Shown one piece after another: positions 35,372 through 47,322 of a stretch of DNA of 64,000 bases (positions are counted from its first letter, which is position 1; each line of letters begins with the position of its first letter). The stretch comes from Pardosa pseudoannulata (lineage: Eukaryota > Arthropoda > Arachnida > Araneae > Lycosidae): positions 172,615,989 to 172,679,988 of the forward strand of contig CM063505.1 in NCBI GenBank assembly GCA_032207245.1. Reading direction: 5' to 3'. The notes under the pieces are model-generated. The model saw only the letters and a program-made list of their open reading frames with translations. It ran no database searches and was not told the DNA's origin. A program made the position numbers and the translations under genes.

Positions 35372-38300
35372 TGGACTTGGCGACAAACTCTACTACAGAT
35401 TTCAAGGATTGTCGCAAATTTCGTTTATTCGTTCATGATCGAAGATCAAATTTGCACTTCCTCGTCGACAGTGGTGCCGATGTGAGCATAATTCCAGCTA
35501 CCTCCAAAAACAAACAAAAGAATGAACTCAAACTGTTTGCAGCTAATGGCTCTGAAATCTCAACGTATGGTGTACAAATTTTAAGCCTGGATTTGGGATT
35601 ACGTCGAGAATTTCAATTTCCATTTATAGTTGCCGAAGTAAACAAAGGTATAATAGGAGCTGACTTTCTTCATAAATATAATTTACTTATTGATATAAAA
35701 AACAAAAGATTAATCGATAGGGTAACTCAACTCAGTATCCAGGGTGACATTACCGCTATTTCAAATAGTAACAACGTCAGTACATTAAACAAAACTCTAA
35801 AAATTACAAATCTTCTTTCAAAGTATCCTGAAACTTGTAAGCCTAATTTTTTTCCTTCAAAAATAAAACATGATGTTGAACATTTTATAGAGACTACTGG
35901 CCAACCTGTTTATTCCAAAGCTCGCCAACTTGATCCTAAGCGTCTAGCCATAGCCAAAGAAGAGTTTAAATTCATGCTCGATAACAATATTATAAGAATG
36001 TCAAAATCCCAATGGTCAAGTCCTTTGCATCTAGTTACAAAAAAGGATGGTTCAATTAGACCATGTGGAGATTATCGCCGTTTAAATGCTCAGACTCTAC
36101 CCGATCGCTATCCGATACCACGAATCGAGGATTTTCATCACATATTGAAGGATACAAATGTTTACTCAAAAATAGATTTGCAAAAAGCATATTTCCAAAT
36201 TCCCATAGCTGAAAAAGACAAATGTAAAACTGCTATAATTACACCTTTTGGTTTATTTGAATTTAATGTAATGAGTTTTGGTTTAAAAAATGCCCCATCA
36301 ACATTTCAAAGATTTATCCACCAAGTTTTTCAAGGATTAAATTTTGTTTTTCCTTACTTAGACGATATTCTCATAGCTTCTAAATCTGAGGAAGAACATG
36401 AAAATCACCTTAATTTAGTATTAGAGAGATTAAATGAATATGGTTTAAGAATTAACATTTCTAAATCTGGTTTTGCTGTTTCTCAAGTCGAATTTTTAGG
36501 CTACTTAATTACTCCTGAAGGTTCTCGTCCATTGCCAGAGAAAGTACAAGTTATCCTAAATTATAAACGACCAGAAACAATTCGTCAATTGAGGAATTTC
36601 CTAGGACTCATTAATTTTTATCGTCGTTATTTAAAAGACGCAGCGAAGAACCAAGCACTGCTTCACGAATTTCTAAAAGGAGCAAAAAAGAATGATAAAA
36701 GTAAGATTTCATGGACAGAAGACGCTGAAAAACAGTTTGAAAAATGCAAAGCAGAGTTTGCAAACACTATCCTGTTGTCATTTCCCAATTCTGATTTACC
36801 TCTGTCTTTATTTACAGATGCATCAGATATGGCAATAGGGTCAGTATTACAACAATTTGAAAATTCAACTTGGAAGCCAATAGCATTTTACTCAAAAAAG
36901 TTAAGTTTAACTCAACAAAAATACAGCACTTATGATAGAGAATTATTAGGCATTTATCTTTCAATCAAACATTTCAAACACTATTTAGAAGGCAGAACGT
37001 TTGTTATTTATACAGATCACAAACCTCTTATATTTGCTTTCCATCAAAAACTTGACAAAGCCGCACCCCGCCAATGCCGCCAACTTCAATACATTTCTCA
37101 ATTTACAACTAATATTAAATATATTAAAGGAGAAAGCAATATAATAGCCGATACTCTATCCAGAATGAATGAAGTTTCATTAATAAATTATGATAAAATA
37201 GCTGATTTGCAAGATCAAGATACAGAATTACAAAATTTGCGTACGAATTCTTCATGTAATTTTAAACAATATCCATTACCTTCTGGAAAATCTTTGTGGT
37301 GCGATACTTCAACCAAAAATATTCGACCATATATTCCTCAATCTTTTCGTCAACAAATCTTCCAACATATTCATGGATTATCACATCCAGGAATAAAATC
37401 AACTGTTAAAATGATGACTTCAAAATTTATTTGGCCGAGCATTAGAAAAGACGTTCAATTATGGACTCGAGCTTGTATTTCTTGCCAAAAATCTAAAATC
37501 AATAGGCATACAAAAACAAAGTTGGGTGAATACGAAATTCCATCAGAAAGATTTTCTGTAGTTCACATAGATCTGATTGGACCTCTTCCTCCCTCTAAAG
37601 GAAAAATTTATTGCTTAACTTGTATTGACAGATTTTCCAACTGGATGGAAGTAATTCCTTTAGACAATATTTCAGCTGATACAGTCGCAAGAAGTTTTTA
37701 TAGCAACTGGATTGCTCGTTTTGGAACACCATCTCGACTTATTACAGATCGAGGTACACAATTTAAATGTGAGACATTACAAGTTTTATCTAAAATATGT
37801 GGAATTAAACTGCAACATACTACTGCGTACCATCCTTCCTGCAATGGTAAAGTAGAAAGATTGCACAGAACTCTTAAGACAGCATTAAAAGCTCATAACA
37901 ACCTCTCATGGGTAGACACATTACCAACAGTACTTCTAGGATTACGAACCGCTATTCAAGAAGATTCGAAATTCACAATAGCTCAAATGGTCTACGGTCA
38001 AAGCCTACGACTTCCTGGAGAATTCTTTTGCGAACCAAGTACTGACATAACATCGGAAACCTTTGCAAAAGATTTACAGAAATTTATGGAAGTAATAAGA
38101 CCAAGAATAGCAAGAACCAATGTGTACAAACCAATTTTTGTCCATAAAGATCTGAAAACTTGCTCTCACATTTTTATACGCATTGATAGGGTTAAAAAGC
38201 CCCTAGAACCACCTTATGAAGGACCGTTTCCTGTAATTGCTCGAAATGAAAAATATTTCACGATTGAAGTAAAAGGCAAAAATGTCAATGTGTCATTAGA

Positions 38301-38514
38301 TCGATTAAAACCTGCTTACTTATTACCAGTCAATGAAAATAACTATTCAACACATCCAACCGAGAATGTTCAACAATTTGCAGAGACTCCTCCAGTGACA
38401 TCGCAGACCCAAAATTTGCAAAAAGAAGCTTCATCGCCTAAGCATTTACGGTTCAACCTTTCTCGTTCAGGTAGAGAAATAAAACCGCCTTCTCGTTATA
38501 AAGACTATATTTAG
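35371..38514 (+). CDS. CsRn1-type pol: protease, reverse transcriptase, RNase H, integrase
   Basis: About 1047 codons without interruption in the -1 frame relative to gag (open from 35350; the nominal start is GTG, so a frameshift fusion is likelier than internal initiation). Protease active site LVDSGADVSII at about 33. Reverse transcriptase: LVTKKDGSIRPCGDYRRLN, YSKIDLQKAYFQI, FPYLDDILIAS (YLDD at 329-332). RNase H: LFTDASDMAIGSVLQQ (about 480) and YSTYDRELLGIYLSIKHF. Integrase: HIHGLSHPGIKS ... CISCQKSK (HHCC), VHIDLIGPLPPSKG, LITDRGTQF, YHPSCNGKVERLHR (D, D, E all present). A GPY/F-like tail follows (EPPYEGPFPVIARNEKYF). Integrase after RNase H defines the Ty3 order. All catalytic residues look intact. 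Confidence 0.95.
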   Translation: MDLATNSTTDFKDCRKFRLFVHDRRSNLHFLVDSGADVSIIPATSKNKQKNELKLFAANGSEISTYGVQILSLDLGLRREFQFPFIVAEVNKGIIGADFLHKYNLLIDIKNKRLIDRVTQLSIQGDITAISNSNNVSTLNKTLKITNLLSKYPETCKPNFFPSKIKHDVEHFIETTGQPVYSKARQLDPKRLAIAKEEFKFMLDNNIIRMSKSQWSSPLHLVTKKDGSIRPCGDYRRLNAQTLPDRYPIPRIEDFHHILKDTNVYSKIDLQKAYFQIPIAEKDKCKTAIITPFGLFEFNVMSFGLKNAPSTFQRFIHQVFQGLNFVFPYLDDILIASKSEEEHENHLNLVLERLNEYGLRINISKSGFAVSQVEFLGYLITPEGSRPLPEKVQVILNYKRPETIRQLRNFLGLINFYRRYLKDAAKNQALLHEFLKGAKKNDKSKISWTEDAEKQFEKCKAEFANTILLSFPNSDLPLSLFTDASDMAIGSVLQQFENSTWKPIAFYSKKLSLTQQKYSTYDRELLGIYLSIKHFKHYLEGRTFVIYTDHKPLIFAFHQKLDKAAPRQCRQLQYISQFTTNIKYIKGESNIIADTLSRMNEVSLINYDKIADLQDQDTELQNLRTNSSCNFKQYPLPSGKSLWCDTSTKNIRPYIPQSFRQQIFQHIHGLSHPGIKSTVKMMTSKFIWPSIRKDVQLWTRACISCQKSKINRHTKTKLGEYEIPSERFSVVHIDLIGPLPPSKGKIYCLTCIDRFSNWMEVIPLDNISADTVARSFYSNWIARFGTPSRLITDRGTQFKCETLQVLSKICGIKLQHTTAYHPSCNGKVERLHRTLKTALKAHNNLSWVDTLPTVLLGLRTAIQEDSKFTIAQMVYGQSLRLPGEFFCEPSTDITSETFAKDLQKFMEVIRPRIARTNVYKPIFVHKDLKTCSHIFIRIDRVKKPLEPPYEGPFPVIARNEKYFTIEVKGKNVNVSLDRLKPAYLLPVNENNYSTHPTENVQQFAETPPVTSQTQNLQKEASSPKHLRFNLSRSGREIKPPSRYKDYI

Positions 38515-38634
38515 AACTATACTTGCGGAACTATATTTTGTAAATCTTAGTTTGTACAAATAGTAGTATTTAATTTACATTTATTAATTTTATTTGTCTT
38601 TTTATGTATTTAATTAGTATCGTAACTTTGTTAC

Positions 38635-38892
38635 TGGGGAGGGAATGATGTAGTAGCACAGACTCAATTTGTTTTTCGTTTGCAGTTTGTAACAAGTTTA
38701 TCGTTTGCAAGTTTTGGTTTTGCTGTAAAGTTTTTATAAAAATTATGATGGAATAAAAAGTTGTTGTTCTAAGTAGACTGGAAAATGTTTCGTTTCTTTT
38801 AATTGAATTATTATGCCTGATTAATGAGTAAGAATATAAATATAGCTCAAACTAAGCTTAAAATTAATTTAATATCGTACCAGTACGCAATA
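38635..38892 (+). repeat. Polypurine tract and 3' LTR of the CsRn1-type element
   Basis: The purine run GGGGAGGGAATGA ends at 38648, directly before the 3' LTR (38649-38892). Followed by TSD AGTC. Confidence 0.92.
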
Positions 38893-38896
38893 AGTC

Positions 38897-39825
38897 CTAA
38901 TCAAATTTGTTGGATCTGTTTGTAGTCTGTTTTATTATTAAATTAGAGTAACTGTTAATAAATTATAATGGAGTTATACACAGATTGCTGATTAATTACA
39001 GATTGATGATCACTAGGCAACATTTTTATGTATACTTCTATTAATTGGCAACAAAACATCCACGGTGACGTTTTGAGGAGAATTCGGCTGCTTAAAAATG
39101 GAGGGGTGTTGTGGTTTGATTATGTTGTGATTTTGAAAGAATTAAAAGGCACTAAACTGAGTATATCATAAAGTTTTACTGAAAAAGTTTAATGGTAACA
39201 CACACTAATATTGATGAAACAATTGCAATTGTATTTAACTGAGATTCATTTTTACGATTTTAGATAAAAATATTTATATATATTGCTTTTATTTGCAATT
39301 TAGTGAATAAATTATTTAGCCTTAACAAGTGTATAAACGATTAATTTTTTTCATGTCAACTATGGTTTCAATATGCCACATGATTTTAAAGATCAATATA
39401 AATATTTTTAAACATTTGTTGATATGATTAACCTAATTTCCAAGTATTAAAATATTGGAAATACATATTTGAGAGTGATAACCGTATAAAATTGCATAAA
39501 CACTCATTACGTTATTTTAAAACAACTGATCATTATGGGAGAAATTCTCTGCTAAGTTTACGTTTTATAAAATCTGAACTAAAATAAATAAAAGCCCCTG
39601 TTGTAAGTGCAAATATTTTTATAACTTTATTTTACTATTATGTGTAAATATGGATTTAATGTTAGATAGGAAGTTACAAATGTGCTGTATTTAAATAGAT
39701 ACACTTATAACATTTACTTAATTCCATGTTCTTATGTGTGTGTGTGTATGAAGAATTCCTATTTGGAAAAGATGTTATACAATATAAATGTCAGTTGTTT
39801 ATGCATTCTTTTTACGTTATTGCAG
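38897..39825 (+). promoter_or_regulatory. Upstream region and 5' untranslated intron of RALGAPB
   Basis: The stretch ending TTTACGTTATTGCAG at 39825 is a good splice acceptor 9 nt before the initiator ATG, so at least one non-coding exon lies upstream. Its position is not resolved; a GC-richer patch with GTGACGTTTTG near 39065 is one possible site, without further support. Confidence 0.4.
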
Positions 39826-39834
39826 TTGTGAATT

Positions 39835-40038
39835 ATGTATTCAGAATGGATATCTGTGCCTGCTACAAGAAATGCAGATGAAAAAAGATGGAGTGTTTTG
39901 CATACACTCCCAGGTAACGCTGGCAGAGATGTTGTCATTGCTGTCATCAAACCTCTTGCAAGTAATCTTGGTATAAGTACACCAACATGTGATCCTAGCA
40001 TACTTGCAACAGATAAAGAAGTACAATGGTGTATGGAG
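39835..40038 (+). CDS. RALGAPB exon 1 (first coding exon)
   Basis: 204 nt, phase-0 donor GTTAGT. Encodes [19 protein letters not shown] to KEVQWCME. The start is supported by alignment to the vertebrate N terminus and by an acceptor 9 nt upstream. Confidence 0.93.
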
Positions 40039-43000
40039 GTTAGTTATCTATTATTGCCTGAATTTCTAAAATTATATTAAAAGATGTTTTGTATTGTAAA
40101 AGAACTCTATTCTACATCATTTGATTAGGATAGACTAAAAAAAAAAAATGTATATTAGAACAGATGTTGATTAAAATTTCTTAACAATGCATTATTATAA
40201 GCTATTAAAAGCATTAAAATAAAATCTTAAACTGAAGGTGTTAAAATAAAGTTCTAAATATTAAAAATTAAGTGCCTAACCAACCGCATAAACCTTTTAA
40301 ACTGCCAATATTAGATCTGTAGGTTATCTCCATATGCTGTCAGGCCGAACGATGGCCGATTGGTTAGGATGCTGGCCTTCGGTACCGGAGTTCGTGGGTT
40401 CAATTCCCACTGTGGTATGGATGTTCGTAGCCATTCGGAATTGGCTTTAAGCTGTAGGTCCTGGTCTCATTAGCCCTCATGTTGCAAAAAGTAGACCATA
40501 GCACTCTAAACCAAACCAAACCAAACCATACCATATGCTGTCAGATAAGTTAAAATTTTTTTGACTTATTCTCACAATACATTGTTTGATAACTTGATGA
40601 TTTAAATTTAAATCAAAGTTGCTTTTGTACATATGCAAAATTACAACATTTTACCATAAAGAAGTTTGATATTAAATTAGGAACTAAAACTATTTGTTCT
40701 ATTTAGAATTTTGTAGTTTATTATCATTTTCATGCAGTACTATATACAATACTAATAGGTATGTATTCTAGTGTGTTTTTGATTTCTTCACTCAGTTTCA
40801 ATTTAATTTTTGTGAGGTATTTTAAAACTAATTTTTGTGACTTCTTTATTAATCTAATAAGAATATTTTAAAATATTTTATGAAATTGACATAAAATAGA
40901 AAGTAGTTGTACCAATTTGCAGATTTAAAATGTAATAGAATATGAGTAACTTTTATATTCTTTCATGTTAATTTTTAAAACAAAATTAACATGTAAAAAT
41001 GTACGTGAATTTTAGAATATTATTTATTTTAGTGCTTTTGAAATGTAAAGCATTAGTAATACTGACTTTAAGGAAAATATTGTTCTTTAATGTATATTTT
41101 ATATTGCTTATTTAAAAAATTAAGTGTAAGACAGTGCTATTGTACTTACATAATAAATGTCAGGGGTATGTTTAGTCAAAATTCGGATTTGTTAATGAAC
41201 TTTTCACAAAATATCTTATCTTAAAAACTGATCTTTCACAAAATTCTACCTTTTAAAGATATACTTTTCAGACATCTGTTATCTTAAAAATGAACCTTTT
41301 GCAAAGCAAATAAAACCTTCCTGAAATAAAAATGGATTTAAGGGATGTATAATCCGCATTTCATTTTGCTGTTTCTCTTTCTCTCTGAAAGCTGAACGAT
41401 GGCCGAATGGTTAGGGTGCTGGCCTTCGGAACCGGAGTTCATGGGTTTGAATCCCTTTATGGCATAGATATTCGTAGCCATTCAGAATCAGCTTTTAGTT
41501 GTAGGTCCCGGTCTCATTAACCCTCATGTTGCAAAAAGTAGACCATAGCACTCCAAAACCAGACTTTCTTCCTGAAAGGAGCTAGTCACATCAAACAGCT
41601 GACGCATGAAGCTCATCATTAGCTTTGCCTTAAAGGAGTGGAATATCTATAATTTTGTTAGTCAGTAGTTGATTATCTGGGCATGTATTAAAAGAGAAGA
41701 ATTGTTTAGGAGTTATTTTATTTTATTTTAGAACTTAATTCCTTGAATAAATGCAATGTTTATTCATAAATCTGTATATGCTAATATTATACATAAATAT
41801 ACATATTATTTTTTTTAAAAATAAAGCTTTCTCTGAAATGGAACTTAGTACTAATTTCAGATTCATAGAATTGTATATCTTCCCCAAAACAAGACCCTAT
41901 TTTCACAAGAACTTGATAATTTCAATTTCATATAATTATGCAGTAGATTTTTCTCAGTTTCATAAAAACATGACTGAAAAGTCTGAATTGACCCCTGAAT
42001 ATGATTTTTCATTTTCTTAATATGTGAAAGAAGTTTTCTTATTATTCTTTATCATTTTAGGTTATTTGTTTTGGACTTGGACTACCCTTGACTGAACATG
42101 AAGCAATTAGAGATTGTGTTAATGTGTATTGTGAATGGATGTTAGCATTAACAAAACCTAAAGTTTGTGTTCCAAAATGTATTTGTGAAGATCCCAATTC
42201 ATACACAAGAAAAATGTTGAATCATTTATACAACTTATTTCTCCCTAGGAATGATAACAGTAAGATACTCTCTATCTTAAAATATAAGTAATAGTGTGAT
42301 TAGAAGCATGATTACCCTTTCTTAAAATAGATTTCTATGTGGTATTTTTAAAAACTACCAAATTTCCATATATGTGTGAAATTGAATCAGTATATTTAAA
42401 TATAAACTTTAGCAATGCCTTAATTTACTGTTAAATATCACTATACATTATTTACTCATTTAAAATTCATGTTTATTCAAAGATATTACTTATTCCAAGC
42501 ATTAACATCTTGTTGGCAGGCTCATGAAATTTATAATTATTTATACAGTATTAAAATTTGTGGGTATTATTTTATATTATTAAAACAAATAAAAGTTCTA
42601 AAACATTAATTGTAATTTTATTTAAAAGTACTTTTAGTTTCTTATCAGAGTCTTTCTTTGGTACTACTGAAGAACCGAGTTCCCCTTCCCATTTTTGGCG
42701 AGTTTTAAATGGCGCCAACTGTGCCAACCCTTTCGCGTGAAGTAACCCGAAGGCTGTGTTATGAGTAGGAGCAGATTTTTGATTGAAATAATGTAGCTAT
42801 ACTTATAGTAAGCTAGGGAAAATGAAAAATATAATAATAGTGCAATTAATGTCAACAAAAGAGGGAAATTAAGAGTTACGTTATACTTTAATTCTCGTAT
42901 ATATTATTTATTCATATGTTGTTTGTGAATATTTAATGTAATTAAGGAAGTTAATTTTGAAATATTAAAATACCTAAAATACCTTTTTTTTTTGTTTTGT

Positions 43001-46000
43001 TTAAGATTTATAAAACAACTCATGATTTTTAGAAACACAACAATTAAAAATTTCATTTTATATAATGTAAAACCAATAATAAATAACAAACTATCTCACA
43101 ATATAGCTTAAATTTTTAAAGAACATTAAAAGATTAGTACTTTTTACATTTAAAGATTCATTTGGAATTTATAGTATTGAGCATTTTTTCCAACCAAGCC
43201 TCCCCTCCTTGATCCCCGTGAATGTTGTAATAATATAGTAACTTTATTTTCAATATCATAATATTTTGTATTGTATCAATAAGAAAAATAAACTAAAACA
43301 CGTTAGCTATAGAAAACAATATCTGAATTCCTCTCCCGGTCATACAAATAAAACACCAAACCATCCGATTCATGCGAGAGAGTTATAGAACATAAAATGT
43401 CACTTTAAATGAAAAATTAAAACAAATACATCCTGCTCATCATTACAAAATTATACATACCTGCTCATCATTATAAAATTATAATTTTAATTTCCAGATA
43501 AATCAATTACTAGGTAATAGGTAATAGGTAAAATAAACTCAGATAAATAATTAAGTATATTAAATGCAAATGCTTTAAACAATTTTAAATTTTTGATTTA
43601 TACTATTTAAATTTTATCAACCATTCATCCCCCCGGAAATGTAGGTAGAAATCACTTTAAAAAAATTATAAGTACACACTTAACTAACTGTAAACCCATT
43701 ACAAAATAGTAATTCAGTTTTATATATAATTAATCTATCCAAGTCATAAAAATAATTAAACATAAGAAACTACTGGAGAATGGCACCATAAACCAGCAAG
43801 AAACAATATCCTAACGGAAATGATAGAATATGAGCTTTACTGGTTTGAATTTTCGGTCACCCAACCAATGAATTTAATTTCACAATTTTACAACCCAATG
43901 ACAATTAAGTGTATTTCATACGTTATTAAATGGTTGCATAAAGAGAGCCTGCTGTGGAATTAACAAAAATTAAAAAGCAATACAGCGAAGAGAGGAGTAA
44001 ATAGTACCGGTTGCCATACTTGGCACTTTATCGCCCATTTGGCAGGGGGCACCCACACGTTCAGTCAAGCCCTTTGTTTTACTATCAGTGAAATTTTTAA
44101 TACAAATTATGGCATTGTTATGAAGATTTAATCATCAATATAATTTTTATTAACTAATTGCAAAATCAATTCTATTTTCAGGTGCTGATATCATTAATAG
44201 GCAAGCGTTATACTGCCACAGAGTACTAAGAACAATAGAGACAGTAGCTCAAGAATCAACTCTTATTGATCGAGAAACTTGGGATGCTTTGCTTCTTTTC
44301 CTTTTAGCAGTTAATGATACTTTATTAGCACCTCCTTCAGTTCCTGGTAAGATATTTATTATATTTATTAAAAATATAAAGTAACAAGTTTTGTTCTATG
44401 GTTAGCCTTTTTTAGTGGGCTTCATAACTGAGTTTTAATTAAAATCTAATTTAATTAAATGCAAAGTACAAATTTGACAATTTTGTAAAAATAAGTGACC
44501 TAATGTAACTATTTGTATGTAAAGGTAATATTCTTTGAATGAAAATTTATACAATAAGTTTAATTTATGATTTTTTTATGGGTAAATACATTAATTTTAT
44601 GTTAATTTGTCCTTTTCCCTTATATTGGTGTCTGTTTAAATCTTGAAATAACGTCATTTACTTTATGGTAGACAATTTAAAGCTCACTACTATTTAAATT
44701 AAAAATTCCTTAGGAAAGAGAATAAAGGGATACAAATAGAATAGAAAATCAAATAGAAATATAATTACCATTTACTTACATTCTTTCTTCTTTTTTCAAA
44801 CATAAAAATGAATTCATCATAAATATTGTAAATAACTTTGTATAAAAATTTTCTTTATGTAAAGAATTTGAAACTTCCTTTGTGAGAAATCTATTTCTAG
44901 TGTCTTTATTTTTCTGTTTTTAATTAATTGAATCAGTGTATTTCAGTAACAATCATGTACATCTGATATAATTTACACTTTCATAACAAAGTTAGATTTA
45001 TTATCAGCATTTGGTATGGATTCTAGCAAATTCTGTTAACTGTAGGTAGCAACAATAAACAAAGCCTTTTTTTAAAGCTCACTATGTAGATGACATTAAT
45101 TTTGACATATTGCAAATTTGTAGCATGTTGATACGAAGGGTTGATCAAACTATTCAATCCTTTGTATCAACATGTAGAATTACATTAATTTATTTTATAT
45201 TACATGCAACATTCTTTTTTAATTGATAGATGATATTGGAAGCCATCTATGTGAAAGAATACTTGGAGTTTTGATTGAAGTTTGGCTTCTTGCTTGTCAT
45301 CGATCATTTCCCTCTCCTTCATTATGGAAAACATTTCGTGAATTAGCTTGTAGTTGGCGTCACCGAATTGCATTGGTTGATCAGTGGAATAGGGTCAATT
45401 TAGCACTTACTTCAAGAGTACTTCAATTCATGTATGGTTCTCATTTTCCTAATTTAAAGTTATGTAAGTAAATGAAACTCATGCCTTAGTTACATATATT
45501 GTTACAAATTGTCTTTTTAAAGACATAATTTATTTCAATAATTCTAAAAGTAGTTAAAAAGCTTAAGGTTTCTCACTATGAAATTACTTATAAGTAATTG
45601 TTTCTTATTTCAAAATCATGCAAATATTTTTTTATGTTTAATATATAAACTAATTACATTCTTATGCTTTATTACAGAATTCAGGGTTTATAAACTTATA
45701 TTAGCTTTTCATCTTTGTAATTTTTAAAAATTTATACTGACTGAAGATAATTTAATTGATTAAAGTGGTTCATAGTATTATCACATAGCATGAGTTTATA
45801 ACTGAAATGAAATTAAAATTAGATTTCACTTCAATGATATACATGTATTGAGTGATTTGGTACACGGATGATTGTACCAAGTTAGAATCCATAACATGTA
45901 ACTGTATGTTAAACACAAATGTCTCTATTATTCACATATTAAAAAACCAACAAATTTAGTCTTGTAGGAAAAGTTTTATTTAATCATATAGAAATCTTTG

Positions 46001-47264
46001 TTTTTTTTTAGTTTAAAATATTTTGTAAAAATCTGTATATAATAAATGAAAATGTTTTAATTTTATTCAAGGAATTTTTAAAATTTATATTATTTTAAAT
46101 TGTTAAATTATAGATAAATATAGTTATTTCATATCACTTTGATTCATTTGCTTACCATGAAAAAGGTTCGAAATGCTTTCTTTAATTTATAAAAGTTTTC
46201 AAACCGTATTATTTTTTTTTCAGATATTTTTTTCTCACTTTTGTTTAAAAAGAGTGATGAAAGAAATCTAACTAAAACTCCCTATTTTTACTAAATCTCC
46301 CTAAAAAGAAAATATTTTTTCTGCATCTCCCCCATCTATTATTTTTTAACAGATGTAACCATAGGCTTGTCTTAAATTAAGAAAAAAGAAAAAACTCTAT
46401 TGCAAAAGACTGAAAGCTACAATTTACATAATATTAACAAGGTATTAGACTTCTTTTTGGCATGTTAATAATATGATTGTAATAAACTGAGTATGATTGT
46501 ATATGATTGTAATAAACTGAGAGAAGATGATTTAAAGGATGTGTGATTTATGGATATTATGAAAAAGTTATAAAAAAAGACTACAGAGTGACTACTCTTA
46601 TATTATATGGTTTAAAAATTAATTTTATTGGCATATTTTGATGCTTCTCTTTGCAGTAGCTTGAACTTCTTGTGGGGGGTATGCCTTACTGACTAGAAAC
46701 TGCTGGTTTAAGGAATAAAATTTCATTTGGGATTTAATTGAAAATTAAATTAATTTTTTTTTGGTTTTAACTTATAACATAATTTTTTCTTTTCTCTATT
46801 ATGTATATTTTAATTTTTTAATTTATAGCAGATGATGATACACATTTGGTACCCAGTGATATGAGTAATGAATGTATTGCTCAAGCTTGGTTCAGGTTGC
46901 TGCATACTCTTGGAAATCCCGTTGATCTCTGCAGACCTGAAGTGATTAGCCAGACCCCAAAGTTTTATCATTTTGCTCTCAGTAGTGAAATGGTGATTGA
47001 TCCCTGCCAACATCCTTGTCTGGCATTGTTGCCACAGATATTTTATAAAGCTATGAAGGGGATTTCAAATCTTGTTGATGTATTTTTGGGTAAGTTTCTA
47101 ATCTTAATCAGATATTAATATAGTACTTTATTATTTTTTTTTTGTATTTGTAATATAGGGTAAATATTGTAATTATCCAAAAATAAGACCTTAAAATTTT
47201 GACTGATTTTGATGCATTTTGTACCTCCCTGAGTCTACAAATACTATTTTTGTGTATATATATA

Positions 47265-47322
<58 letters not shown>

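Larger units (their letters stand above)
34250..38892 (+). mobile_element. Ty3-type LTR retrotransposon of the CsRn1 clade, apparently intact
   Basis: 4.6 kb. The 244-bp LTRs (34250-34493, 38649-38892) look identical base for base, begin TGTAGTAGCAC and end ACGCAATA, and are flanked by the 4-bp duplication AGTC (34246-34249, 38893-38896). PBS TGGTGACCC fits the 3' end of tRNA-Trp. Gag ends in a C-x2-H-x11-C-x3-C (CHCC) motif instead of CCHC knuckles. Both traits are described for CsRn1/Kabuki elements. Gag and pol are open throughout, with pol in the -1 frame. No envelope frame. It is the best candidate in the window for a recently mobile element. Confidence 0.95.

Noticed and set aside
38514..38648. 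Possible envelope gene after pol in the CsRn1-type element
   Set aside because: Only 134 bp separate pol from the 3' LTR and no third frame exists.
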